Assembly (NCBI RefSeq): GCF_022808715.1
Contig: NZ_JAKZKX010000007.1
Span: 96,199-160,198, forward strand
Length of the DNA stretch: 64,000 nt
From: Fundidesulfovibrio agrisoli
GTDB lineage: Bacteria > Desulfobacterota > Desulfovibrionia > Desulfovibrionales > Desulfovibrionaceae
Reading direction: 5' to 3'
Notes under the pieces: model-generated
Seen by the model: the letters and a program-made list of their open reading frames with translations, nothing else
What the model was told of the DNA's origin: nothing
The model's database searches: none
Shown here: positions 42,269-50,765 of the stretch, piece after piece
Numbering within the stretch: the first letter of the stretch is position 1
Layout of the letters: each line of letters starts with the position of its first letter
Program-made: the position numbers and the translations under genes

Positions 42269-45200
42269 TCAGTTGCGCAGCCGCACTTCCGCCCTGCTCC
42301 CCGGCTGGCCCTGAACCTTGGGCGGTTTCGTGGCCTCGCCGGTTACAGGGTAGATCCGCTCGCCGGGCAGCTTGGCCTCGCTGGTCAGCAGCAGCCAGAC
42401 CACCTCCATGCGCTTGCGGGCCAGGTTGGCCCAGTCCTCGGCGCTGGGGGCGCGCGCGGGCTGGGCAGCCTGCCCCGACTCCGACGCGGGTTGCGGGGCC
42501 TGGGCCGGAGCTTGCGCCTTCGCGCCTTTGGCGGGCTTGCCGCCCTTCTCCGCGGCGGGCTGGGCCGGTTGGGCCGTCTGGGCCTTGGCCTGGGCCTGGG
42601 CTTGAGCCAGGGACTCGCCGTAGGCCGCCGCCTCCGTGGGCGGGTCCACGTAGGTCATGATCTCCACGTTGAGCCTGGGCCGCCCGGCCAGCGCCCCGCC
42701 CAGCGACAGGAGCGTCTTGCGGGCCTCGGGCGTGAGCTGGTCCGTGCCGGGAGCGAAGGGCGCGTAGGCCGTGGAGCCGCTGCTCCCGGCCACGTTGAGG
42801 AAGGCCAGGGGCGAGAACAGCACCTTGGCGAAGGCCCCGGCCATGGCCGTGGAGATCACGTCCCGCAGGTCCGCCTTGGCGGTCTCGGGCGCGCCCTTAA
42901 CCGGGATGTCCAGGTCGATCACGCCCTTGCTGTCGGTGAGCAGGCTCACCGCCAGATCAAGCGGGATGTCCTTCTGGCCCGGCTCCGGGGTCTTGCGTCC
43001 CAGTTGCAGCCCGCTGACCACGATCTTGTTCTTGAGGTCCAGGGCCTTGGCGTCGATCTTGTAGTCCAGGTTCAGGCCGAGCTTGCCACGGGTGATGGGG
43101 AAGCCCGTGTACTTGCGGCTCACCGGGGAAAGCTCGCCCAGGTCCAGCCCGTCCAGGGTGGACTTCATGTCCAGAACCGGCGGGCCGGAGCCGGTCCAGC
43201 CCGCGTTGCCCTGGGCGCGCAGCTTGCCCGAGTGCCCGATCTGGGCGCTGGCGTCCACGGCGGCGCGTTCGCCCGGTTTGAGGCCCTTGAGCCCCACCTG
43301 GATGTCCTTCACGGTGAGGCTGAGCGGCGGGTCGAAGCCCTGCGGGCTCAGGGTGACGCTGCCGCCGCGCATCAGGAAGCTGGCCACGTCGTAGCCGGGC
43401 AGCGCGCCGGAGGCCTTGGGGGCCGCGCCCTTATCAGGCGCGGGAGCCTTGCCCTGGGGCTGGGCCTGCGCCTGGGTCTGAGTCTGGGCCGCGAAGGGCA
43501 GCACGGGCTTGCCGTCCTTGTCCAGGGCCAGTTGCAGCACGGGGGAGTCCAGTGTGATTGACTCGGCCTTGAAATCAGGCGGGGAGAGCTGGAAGGCGAT
43601 CCCGGAGGCGTTCAGCCCGGCCAGGGTCAGCCAGGGGTCGGTCTGCCCGGGCTGGGCCAGGCTCAAGCCGGCCACGGACGCCCCGCCCGCGTAGGACGCC
43701 GTGACTCCGCCCTTGCCCAGCGAGGCCTTGAGCGAGCCCTCGGCCCCGGCCTGCCCCGCCAGCACGGCCACGGGCAGGCCGGGGACGAACCGCGCGGCCT
43801 GGGCCAGGTCCACGCCGGAGAGTCCCAGCTTGGCGGAGATCCCCAGCGTGTCCGAAACGCCGGAAGTGCCCACGCCGGTGAGTTCGCCGGAGACGTCGAA
43901 AGCGGCCTTGGTGTCGAGGGTGCCCTTGGCCGCGAAACCCACGGGCTTGTCCACGCCCGCACCCACATCCTTCAGGGAGAAGTCGGCCAGGTTCACGGCC
44001 AGCGACATCTTGGCCTGATCGTCCTGCCAGGCGGCGGCCATGTCCGTTATGTGCAGTTGGCCCGCCGAAACGCGCCAGGGCTGTGCGGGCGTCTGCGGAG
44101 CGGGCGGCGCGGCCTGCTGAGGTGCGGCCTGCTGGGCGGCTGGGGCCTGCACGGCCAGGGCGGCCAGCGCCGGGAAGCGCCCGTCCGCCGCGCGGGTCAG
44201 CGCGGCAGTCCCCCCGCCCAGCGCCACCTGGCCCACGGCAACGCGCCTGGCGGCCAGGTCGACATCCAGCCCGGCGATCTTCAGGGTCTTGGCTTGCAGC
44301 AGGGGCGCGCCCTGCCCTTCGGCCTGGGCGCGCAGACCGGACACGTCCAGCGAGGCCGAGAGCGTCCCCGCCAGTTGCCCGCCCGCGTCCTTGAGGGTGA
44401 AGGTCGTCCTGTTCCCGGCCACACCGGCCAGGGTCAGCTTGGGCATGAGGCGCCTTAGCGTGGGCAACTGCTTGCCGAAATCCAGGCCCTCGAGGGTGAG
44501 TTCGCCGCTAAGGTCCAGGGGCAGGTACGCCCCCCCGGCTTTGACCTGCACGCGCTCGAACAGGTTGCTGCCCGCCTCCAGCCGGACCGACTCCACCTTT
44601 CCGGCCTGGGCGTCGAGCCCGGCGAGCGCGGCGCGCAGATCCTGCAAGGTGACGGTGAGCCCGAGGCCCGCGTCGCGGATCTCCACCCTGCCGTCGCGCA
44701 GCTCCGCCCCGGCCAGCTTGAAGCCGGGGGGTGCGCCTCCCGCCTCCCGGGCGGACACGGCCTGTGTTTCCTCCTGGTGGGCCAGCTCCAGGGCCCCGAG
44801 CAGGCCCACGCGGCCCTGCTCGTCGCGCGAGAGGCCCAGCACCGGCGCGCCGAGCAGCAGGCGCTCCGCTTCCAGGCTGCCCACCGCCGGGTCCAGGCTG
44901 ACGCCCTGCACTTCGATGGTGTCCAGGCGCAGGAAGTTCTCCTCGTCCGCCGTGAGGCCCACCCCGCTGAGTTTGGCCTCGCCCTCCAGGCGTCCGGCCG
45001 CGCCGAACACCGCCCTGACCCGCAGGCCCGCGTCCGCCACGGAGAGGTCCATGGGGCGCTTGAGGGGTAGGTAGGGCGAGTAGCGTTTCATGGAGAGGTT
45101 CTTGACGCTGAGCCGGGCCTCGGCCTGGGGAGGGTCGGAGTAGAGGTCGGCGCGCACGTTGAGCAGCACGTCGGAGCCGTTGACCAGCCCCTCGGTGCTG

Positions 45201-45892
45201 AAGGCCTCGCGCAGGCCGCTCTGCCCGCTGCTGTAGGAATCCAGGGTGAAGCGCAGGTCGTCCACCTGGTGGCGCGTGCCCTTGAGCTCGTCCTCGAAGA
45301 CCAGGGTTCCGCCGGTGATGGAGACGTCGCTCACGGAGAAGGACATCTCCGGGATGGTGAACTCCAGTGGGTTGCCGCGGGAGGCTTCCTCCCCGCTGGC
45401 CTCGGGCAGCAGGTCCGCGATGTTCAGGCGCCCCTCGGCGTCGCGGCCCAGGCGCACTCGGGGGTTCTCCAGGTGCAGGCCGCGCACCAGGAACCTGCCG
45501 CGCGCCAGGCTCAGCGGTCCGACCTGCAGGTCCAGCAGGTCGAAGGAGGCCAGGGGCTCGCCGCCTTTTTTGGAGGCCAGGCTGAAACCGCCCAGGCGGA
45601 CCCTGCCGGTGAACGGGTTCACGGACATGCTGGCCAGCCTGATCTCGCGGTCCAGGGCGGCTGAGGCCTCCTTCTCCAGATACCCCTTGAACAACAAGGG
45701 CAGCGCCACGGAGCCCAGGAAGAGCACCAGCACCACGCCATAGGCGCACCACAGCGCGCCCACGCCTAGGGCGCGGGCAATGGAGTAGACCTCGGGGCCT
45801 AGACCCGGCAGCGGCGGCTCCGGGGATGAAGGCGCAGGCGAAGGCCGGACGTCGGACTCGGGCGCGTCGGAGGGCTTCGGTTCGTCGTTCAT
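42269..45892 (-). CDS. Very large AsmA/DUF748-family protein
   Basis: 1207 residues. The first 35 are Pro/Ser/Glu-rich, then one membrane anchor (VGALWCAYGVVLVLFLGSVALPLLF), then a long periplasmic part of beta-rich repeats with DREIRLASMSVNPFTGRVRLGGFSL, the DUF748-type lead. The C-terminal part carries APFAPGTDQLTPEARKTLLS, an OmpA-like entry, and a low-complexity Ala/Gln insert (about residues 1112-1150) before a final helical stretch. AsmA-like proteins are implicated in phospholipid trafficking between membranes. The ATG at 45892 has no good ribosome site; a Met 6 codons earlier is possible. Confidence 0.82.
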   Translation of the reverse strand: MNDEPKPSDAPESDVRPSPAPSSPEPPLPGLGPEVYSIARALGVGALWCAYGVVLVLFLGSVALPLLFKGYLEKEASAALDREIRLASMSVNPFTGRVRLGGFSLASKKGGEPLASFDLLDLQVGPLSLARGRFLVRGLHLENPRVRLGRDAEGRLNIADLLPEASGEEASRGNPLEFTIPEMSFSVSDVSITGGTLVFEDELKGTRHQVDDLRFTLDSYSSGQSGLREAFSTEGLVNGSDVLLNVRADLYSDPPQAEARLSVKNLSMKRYSPYLPLKRPMDLSVADAGLRVRAVFGAAGRLEGEAKLSGVGLTADEENFLRLDTIEVQGVSLDPAVGSLEAERLLLGAPVLGLSRDEQGRVGLLGALELAHQEETQAVSAREAGGAPPGFKLAGAELRDGRVEIRDAGLGLTVTLQDLRAALAGLDAQAGKVESVRLEAGSNLFERVQVKAGGAYLPLDLSGELTLEGLDFGKQLPTLRRLMPKLTLAGVAGNRTTFTLKDAGGQLAGTLSASLDVSGLRAQAEGQGAPLLQAKTLKIAGLDVDLAARRVAVGQVALGGGTAALTRAADGRFPALAALAVQAPAAQQAAPQQAAPPAPQTPAQPWRVSAGQLHITDMAAAWQDDQAKMSLAVNLADFSLKDVGAGVDKPVGFAAKGTLDTKAAFDVSGELTGVGTSGVSDTLGISAKLGLSGVDLAQAARFVPGLPVAVLAGQAGAEGSLKASLGKGGVTASYAGGASVAGLSLAQPGQTDPWLTLAGLNASGIAFQLSPPDFKAESITLDSPVLQLALDKDGKPVLPFAAQTQTQAQAQPQGKAPAPDKGAAPKASGALPGYDVASFLMRGGSVTLSPQGFDPPLSLTVKDIQVGLKGLKPGERAAVDASAQIGHSGKLRAQGNAGWTGSGPPVLDMKSTLDGLDLGELSPVSRKYTGFPITRGKLGLNLDYKIDAKALDLKNKIVVSGLQLGRKTPEPGQKDIPLDLAVSLLTDSKGVIDLDIPVKGAPETAKADLRDVISTAMAGAFAKVLFSPLAFLNVAGSSGSTAYAPFAPGTDQLTPEARKTLLSLGGALAGRPRLNVEIMTYVDPPTEAAAYGESLAQAQAQAKAQTAQPAQPAAEKGGKPAKGAKAQAPAQAPQPASESGQAAQPARAPSAEDWANLARKRMEVVWLLLTSEAKLPGERIYPVTGEATKPPKVQGQPGSRAEVRLRN

Positions 45893-45980
45893 GGCGCACA
45901 CGTAGCACACTTCCCCGTGCGGCGGGAATGCTCCGGGCGGCGCTCTTGCATTTTTCCGCCCCCCCGTGCACACCCTGCGC

Positions 45981-47183
45981 ATGGAACACGCGGATGTGGT
46001 CATCGTCGGGGCAGGCATCATCGGGCTGACCCTGGCCAGGGAACTGCTCGCAAGCGGAGCGAGCGTGCTGGTGCTCGAAAAGGAGGAGGCCGCCGGGATG
46101 CACGCCTCCGGGCGCAACTCCGGCGTGCTGCACGCGGGCATCTACTACGCGCCCGGCACGGCCCGCGCCGCCACCTGCCTGGCCGGCAACCGGCTGATGC
46201 GCGCCTACTGCAAGGAGCGCGGCCTGCCCCTGCTGGAATCCGGCAAGGTGATCGTGGCCTCGGATCACGCCCAGCTCGGCATCCTGCGCGCCCTGCACCG
46301 CCGCGCGCTGGAGGCCGGGGCCGAGGTGAGCCTCGTGGACGAGGCCGCCCTGCGCGACATCGAGCCCCACGCCCGCACCGTGGAGCAGGCCATCCACTCC
46401 CCGCTCACGGCCGTGGTGGAGCCCAAGGCAATCCTGCAAAGCCTGCTGGCCGACCTGGCCGCGCACCCTGACGCCCGCGTGCGCTTCGGGGTGCGCGTGG
46501 AAGGCCCCGCGCCGGGCCGCGCCCTGCTGACCAGCGCCGGGCGGGTGGAGTACGGCGTGCTGGTCAACGCCGCCGGAGCCCACGCCGACACCCTGGCCCA
46601 TGCCCACGGGCTGGGCCTGCGCTACATGCTGGTGCCCTTCAAGGGGCTCTACCGCAGCCTGGCCCCCGAGGCCTCGCGCCTGTGCCGGGGCAGCATCTAC
46701 CCCGTGCCCGACCCGGACACCCCCTTCCTGGGCGTGCATTTCACCCGGGCGGTCTCGGGCCGGGTGCACCTGGGGCCCACGGCCATCCCGGCATTCGGGC
46801 GGGAAAACTACGGCCTGCTGGGCGGCCTGGACGCCGAAGCGCCCAGGTTCCTCTGGCAGGACGCCCTGCTCCTCGCCAGGAGCCCGGTCTTCCGCCGCGT
46901 GGCCCTTTCCGAGCCGCGCAAGTACCTGTTCCGCCACTTCTTCGCCGACGCGGCCCGGCTGGTGCCCGAGCTGCGCAGGGAGGATGTGCTCCCCAGCCCC
47001 AAGGTGGGCATCCGCCCGCAATTGGTGGACACCCGGACCAACTCCCTGGTGATGGACTTCGTCACCGAGGAGGCCCCGGGCCAGCTTCACGTGCTGGGGG
47101 CCATCTCGCCCGCCTTCACCTGCTCGATGGCCCTGGCCCCCCTCCTGGCGGAGAAGGTCCAGGGCCTGGCGCGCGCCGTGTGA
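45981..47183 (+). CDS. lhgO: L-2-hydroxyglutarate oxidase-like FAD protein
   Basis: 400 residues with DVVIVGAGIIGLTLARELL for FAD binding and GMHASGRNSGVLHAGIYYAPG, the diagnostic segment of LhgO/L2HGDH, near residue 40. The downstream YVLVPFKG-type strand (RYMLVPFKGLYR) and ISPAFTCSMALAP near the C-terminus agree. The enzyme oxidises L-2-hydroxyglutarate to 2-oxoglutarate, passing electrons to the quinone pool. A GTG five codons earlier could also start it. It is divergent from the DUF748-like gene. Confidence 0.88.
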   Translation: MEHADVVIVGAGIIGLTLARELLASGASVLVLEKEEAAGMHASGRNSGVLHAGIYYAPGTARAATCLAGNRLMRAYCKERGLPLLESGKVIVASDHAQLGILRALHRRALEAGAEVSLVDEAALRDIEPHARTVEQAIHSPLTAVVEPKAILQSLLADLAAHPDARVRFGVRVEGPAPGRALLTSAGRVEYGVLVNAAGAHADTLAHAHGLGLRYMLVPFKGLYRSLAPEASRLCRGSIYPVPDPDTPFLGVHFTRAVSGRVHLGPTAIPAFGRENYGLLGGLDAEAPRFLWQDALLLARSPVFRRVALSEPRKYLFRHFFADAARLVPELRREDVLPSPKVGIRPQLVDTRTNSLVMDFVTEEAPGQLHVLGAISPAFTCSMALAPLLAEKVQGLARAV

Positions 47184-47236
47184 CGTTCCGCCGGCGGAAC
47201 GCCCTCTATGTGAAGGCGGCCCCCCGAGGGGCCGCC
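47184..47236. terminator. Tandem hairpins between convergent genes
   Basis: CGTTCCGCCGGCGGAACG (47184-47201) is a perfect 18-bp palindrome. A second hairpin pairs GGCGGCCCC with GGGGCCGCC (47215-47236). No long T-run follows on either strand, so a terminator role is likely only in a GC-rich, non-canonical sense. Confidence 0.5.
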
Positions 47237-47243
47237 GTTGCCG

Positions 47244-48521
47244 TCATGCGGTCAAGGCCTGGAGGTCCGCGTCGGAGAACCTGCGGGCAAACAGCGCCGC
47301 ATGCCTGACCACGCCGTTGAGGAACGACCCGTTGGCCAAAGAGCCTATGTTGAGGGTCGTAGCAACCGGAGCGATTGGGGTGGCATCGGTGAGCACGCCC
47401 CCACCATTGAGGCAGGAGGAACGCCCGGCGCTGTCAAACCCATAGGCGGCCCGGTAGTGGGTTCCGGCGGCAGGGGACGGATGAAGGATCTGTACCGCCC
47501 CCACTTGCACCCCGAAGACCTTGTCCCAGGTGAACAGGCCGGACGCCAGTGTCCTGCTGATGTTGATCCTGTTGGCCGTGGTGCCGTCATCCAGGCCGAT
47601 GACGGCCTGACCGACCACATCCGTACGCAACCCGTTGAACGCGAAGTTGGCGAACATCGTGCCGCAGGCCATGCCGAACGCCGGATTCCCTCCGCTGTCC
47701 GCCAGGCTGGCCAGAGGCAGCGTGCATTGGTCCGCGCTGCGTGTGACCGGTGCGGACGTGGTGGGGATGTAGGAGGTTGGGAACGCCCCCTCCTCCAGTT
47801 GCGCCCCCCAGATCGCCAGCGTCTTGGTTTGCAGCACGTCGGACAACGGCTGGTTCCAGCCGAGGCCATAGGATGGAGTGAGGCCGAAGCGCAGCGAGGT
47901 GCTGTCGCCCTTGTTCGCGCCCGCGACCCACAGCCGCCAGTACTGCCCGCAGTCGATGACGCCGAACCCCGCCGGGGCTGCCGACCCTGCGTAGGCCGTG
48001 TTGGTGTGGCATTCGCCCGTGGCCGTGTTGACCTCCAGCCTGTAGTTGGCCTGGGTGCCGTTGAAGAAGTACAGGTTGAAGTTGGTGATGGGGCCGCCCC
48101 CCGGCGTTTTCTGCACGTAGAGCGAGGCGCAGTAGGTGCTGGTGTTCGCCGGGACGGTCAGATCCTGTTTGATGGTTTGCGTATAGGCCGTGGAGGTGTC
48201 CCCCACGGAGTATGCGGTCTGGGTTCCGTCCGGCGAAACCGCCGCTCCGGGGGCGATCACCGGGCCGTTGAGCTGGGTCCAGGCCGCGTTGTCGAACACC
48301 GAGGAGTACGCCAGCAGGTTGGTGCGCTGCTCTTCGATGAGCTTGCCCAGGTAGGCCCCGGTCAGCGGATCGAAGCTGTCGCGCAGGACTCCGGAGGTTG
48401 CCGTGCGGATCACGCCGAGTGCGTCCGTGTAAGTGGCCGTGGAGGCGCGCGTGAAGTTGACCGCCGGGGGGGTGATGCCCGGCTGGGCCACCCAGTTGAA
48501 GACCGGTCTGATGATGGCCAT
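47244..48521 (-). CDS. Phage tail-fibre/spike-type protein
   Basis: 425 residues. The N-terminus VNFTRASTATYTDALG and IEEQRTNLLAYSSVFDNAAW match the 'phage head spike/tail fibre' lead that precedes a carbohydrate-binding lectin-like domain. The centre has a Con-A/LamG-like pattern including LEEGAFPTSYIPTTSAPVTRSAD, which is very typical of this class. The C-terminal 150 residues look like a second beta-sandwich. It should form the receptor-binding end of a tail. It overlaps the next gene by a single base (TAATG). Confidence 0.88.
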   Translation of the reverse strand: MAIIRPVFNWVAQPGITPPAVNFTRASTATYTDALGVIRTATSGVLRDSFDPLTGAYLGKLIEEQRTNLLAYSSVFDNAAWTQLNGPVIAPGAAVSPDGTQTAYSVGDTSTAYTQTIKQDLTVPANTSTYCASLYVQKTPGGGPITNFNLYFFNGTQANYRLEVNTATGECHTNTAYAGSAAPAGFGVIDCGQYWRLWVAGANKGDSTSLRFGLTPSYGLGWNQPLSDVLQTKTLAIWGAQLEEGAFPTSYIPTTSAPVTRSADQCTLPLASLADSGGNPAFGMACGTMFANFAFNGLRTDVVGQAVIGLDDGTTANRINISRTLASGLFTWDKVFGVQVGAVQILHPSPAAGTHYRAAYGFDSAGRSSCLNGGGVLTDATPIAPVATTLNIGSLANGSFLNGVVRHAALFARRFSDADLQALTA

Positions 48522-49066
48522 TAGGGGATCCTCTTCATGACGCGGATGTAGAAGTCGGAAGCGGAGAGCAGCGCGTCAACTGGGTTTATGTTGATGGCAT
48601 ACACGTTCAATGCATTGTCCATGACTTCACACCAGAACAAGAAGCCGTAATGCGCAGCGGAGCTTGAAACAACAGCAAAGTCACCACGCCTTGCTCCCGG
48701 AGCGGAAACACCAACCAAAATGGCGGATGTCTGCATGGGATCGAACATCTCAGCCTCAGTGTAGGACTTCGCGGCGTCTATGAATCGCAGGTTCTGGAAC
48801 GCCGCCGACCCCAGGCACCAGGCCGGGGGCAACTGGCCCGGCGCGACGCCCTTGGGGAACGCGGCCGCGCTTGCCGCGGCCTGCCCCGCCGAGATCGCGG
48901 ATGCCTGGGCGCTGGCCGACGCCTGCCCCATGTACCCCTGGGCGTTCTGCGCCTGTGCGGCGGCCTCCGCCGACTCCATTCGGCACTGCTCCAGGGTTGT
49001 GAACTGGGCCATGGAGCCCACGGTCTCCGGGGTGCGCAGCACGATTCTTTGAACAACGGCGGCCAT
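48521..49066 (-). CDS. Phage tail-fibre-associated small protein
   Basis: 181 residues. The N-terminus (QRIVLRTPETVGSMAQFTTLEQCRM) and an Ala-rich middle of repeated AQ/AS units (about residues 36-70) suggest a helical stalk or linker, followed by a C-terminal beta part FDPMQTSAILVGVSAPGARRGDFAV. The sequence resembles short tail-fibre adaptor proteins. A one-base TGATG overlap joins it to the 110-residue neighbour. No ribosome site of note except coupling. Confidence 0.7.
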   Translation of the reverse strand: MAAVVQRIVLRTPETVGSMAQFTTLEQCRMESAEAAAQAQNAQGYMGQASASAQASAISAGQAAASAAAFPKGVAPGQLPPAWCLGSAAFQNLRFIDAAKSYTEAEMFDPMQTSAILVGVSAPGARRGDFAVVSSSAAHYGFLFWCEVMDNALNVYAININPVDALLSASDFYIRVMKRIP

Positions 49067-49398
49067 CAGCGCGTCACCTCCGGTTTCACGGTCACTTTTC
49101 CTTCCACCAGCCGCTGCACCATGGCGTCGGGCCAATTGAGCCGCAGGTCCCATACGCCGTATGGTTTGGTGAGGGCGCGGGTCTGTTCGGCGCTCAGGGT
49201 CAGGGTCACGCGCCCGGACAAGGGCGACACGTCCGCTGTGAACACAGCCGCCGGGTCCGGGTCGGCGTAGCGCACGCGGACCTGGGCGGCCGCGGAGCAG
49301 CCGGTGAGGTCGCAGGGCGAGCCGTTCTCGTCCTGGCAGTCCACTTCCAGGAGCAGGGTCGCGCCCTGCTCGACGATGATGTCGTGTCTGTGGGCCAT
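49066..49398 (-). CDS. Small phage baseplate/fibre-type protein
   Basis: 110 residues. IIVEQGATLLLEVDCQDENGSPCDLTGCSAAAQVR is the recurrent entry seen in small phage proteins of the BppU/immunoglobulin-like kind that sit between fibre and baseplate genes. The rest is beta-rich. It starts 2 nt from the preceding chaperone-like gene. Function inferred by position and pattern. Confidence 0.65.
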   Translation of the reverse strand: MAHRHDIIVEQGATLLLEVDCQDENGSPCDLTGCSAAAQVRVRYADPDPAAVFTADVSPLSGRVTLTLSAEQTRALTKPYGVWDLRLNWPDAMVQRLVEGKVTVKPEVTR

Positions 49399-49400
49399 GA

Positions 49401-49928
49401 TTACTCCTGCGGGGCATCGGGCCAGGGTTTGTCCAGGGTCCAGCCGGCCGGGAAGTCGCGCAGGGCCTGGCGGTATGCCGCCCAGGCCGCCTTAGTTTCG
49501 GGGCTCAGGGGCGAATCGGGGAGCTGCGTCCAGTCGCAACCCGTCAGCAACGCGTTGCGGGTGCGGCGGGCGCTGTCCAGTGCCAGGGCCTCGTCCAGGG
49601 CCCAGGCTTGTCCGTCCCAGAGGAAGCGGGCGTCCGGGCGGGGCTGGGTGGTCCAGCCTTCTGGGATGGGGCCGATTTCGGTCACTACGTGGGCGACGCC
49701 GGTCGCGGTGTTGTGGATGGCCTGGCTCCGGTGGTCCTCAACGGGTTGCCAGCATTCTCCGTCGAACACGGGGACGAAGCCCTGCTCGCAATCCGGCGGG
49801 GCCTGCTCGGTGGAACGGGCGGGCCGCAGGTAGTTGGGCTCGCCTTCGATGAAGGGGCGGGCGGGCGAAAGGGCCGCGGCCACAGGCCCCACGTAGAGGC
49901 CGGACATGTCGTAGGAATACAGGATCAT
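49401..49928 (-). CDS. Phage tail-fibre assembly chaperone-like protein
   Basis: 175 residues. The tail section RRTRNALLTGCDWTQLPDSPLS followed by KAAWAAYRQALRDFPAGW is a common signature of phage tail assembly/fibre chaperones. The N-terminal half contains several Pro/Trp turns. GGAGG lies 7 nt before the ATG. The longer upstream frame has no ribosome site. Confidence 0.85.
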   Translation of the reverse strand: MILYSYDMSGLYVGPVAAALSPARPFIEGEPNYLRPARSTEQAPPDCEQGFVPVFDGECWQPVEDHRSQAIHNTATGVAHVVTEIGPIPEGWTTQPRPDARFLWDGQAWALDEALALDSARRTRNALLTGCDWTQLPDSPLSPETKAAWAAYRQALRDFPAGWTLDKPWPDAPQE

Positions 49929-49932
49929 GTGC

Positions 49933-50664
49933 TTACCTCCACTTGATGCAGTACAGGACTGCGATGTTGACGGGACGAGTCTCCTTCCCGGCCACGCCGT
50001 AGTCGTCCAGCTTCTCGGCGTCGGTGAACTGAGGGGTGAAATCCTGCGTGTGGAACACCCCGCTTCCGTCGCGGAGTCCCACGTTGACCGTGTTGAAGCC
50101 CCCGCCGGATTGGCTATACCCATTGATGCCCACGAGGTGCGTGTGCTTCTGGCAGTCGAAGCCCTGCGTGGAGCCCACGGTGTCCCCGCGCGTGCGGCCG
50201 GCGGCGTCGGGGTCCACGTGGGCGTTGTTGTCCCAACCGCGCAGGAAGAAGCCCCGCAAGTCCGGAATCTTGAACTTGGCCGGTTCGGCGGCGAAGCCGA
50301 AAGAAGTGCCTATGGCCGCGTAGAGCGCGGGGTAGTCCGCCATGGGCAGCTCCGCGCCGTTGCACGGCAGCCAGTTGCTCCCCGCGGGCAGCGACTGCAT
50401 GCCGAAGGCGGCGATCATGCCGACGGGGCCTTCAGCCAGCAGGCTGGGCAGCAGCCCGGCGGGGATCTTGGCCGAGGCGTCCAGGCGGGGCACACCCTGG
50501 GGCTGGTTGTAGTCCCCCTGGCTGATCTTGCCGCCGAGCGACGCCAGGAGCTGGTTGAGGCCCGCGAAGGCCCCGGTGAGGTCGGCGTCCAGGTCCAGGA
50601 CGGCCTGTTTGACCGAGTCCCCCGTGGGGCTCGCGTCGATGAGCGTTGTTCTCGTGAATGTCAT
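49933..50664 (-). CDS. Phage tail-collar-domain protein
   Basis: 243 residues. MIAAFGMQSLPAGSNWLPCNGAELPMADYPALYAAIGTSFG near residue 80 is the Tail Collar domain (Phage_Tail_Collar), followed by FKIPDLRGFFLRGWDNN, the usual collar-fibre knob, and CQKHTHLVGINGYSQSGGG with histidines. The N-terminus has short alpha segments. AAGGAG precedes the ATG by 5 nt. It is the first gene of the cassette and carries the shared palindromic promoter upstream. Confidence 0.9.
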   Translation of the reverse strand: MTFTRTTLIDASPTGDSVKQAVLDLDADLTGAFAGLNQLLASLGGKISQGDYNQPQGVPRLDASAKIPAGLLPSLLAEGPVGMIAAFGMQSLPAGSNWLPCNGAELPMADYPALYAAIGTSFGFAAEPAKFKIPDLRGFFLRGWDNNAHVDPDAAGRTRGDTVGSTQGFDCQKHTHLVGINGYSQSGGGFNTVNVGLRDGSGVFHTQDFTPQFTDAEKLDDYGVAGKETRPVNIAVLYCIKWR

Positions 50665-50690
50665 GCGTTCTCCTTGCCAGGTGGAGAGGC

Positions 50691-50740
50691 ATGATATGCA
50701 GGAGCGCGCGGATTGCACCCCATATAGGGCTATGTGGGGA
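50691..50740 (-). promoter_or_regulatory. Palindromic promoter element of the tail-fibre cassette
   Basis: Arms CCCCATATAG (50718-50727) and CTATGTGGGG (50730-50739) form a near-perfect palindrome (one mismatch). On the gene's strand, a TATCAT -10-like hexamer (reverse of 50691-50696) lies 14 nt after the conserved bases that follow the palindrome. The same layout occurs at 60466-60513. Confidence 0.65.
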
Positions 50741-50765
50741 AAAACTTGGCCGGAATGAAAAAAAC

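Noticed and set aside
42269..46141. Start of the DUF748-like gene at 46141
   Set aside because: That extension reads through the divergent promoter gap and into the oxidase gene on the other strand; the membrane anchor follows the ATG at 45892.
47244..50664. Complete prophage
   Set aside because: Only fibre-region genes are present; structural head, lysis and integrase genes are missing, so this is called a cassette rather than a prophage.
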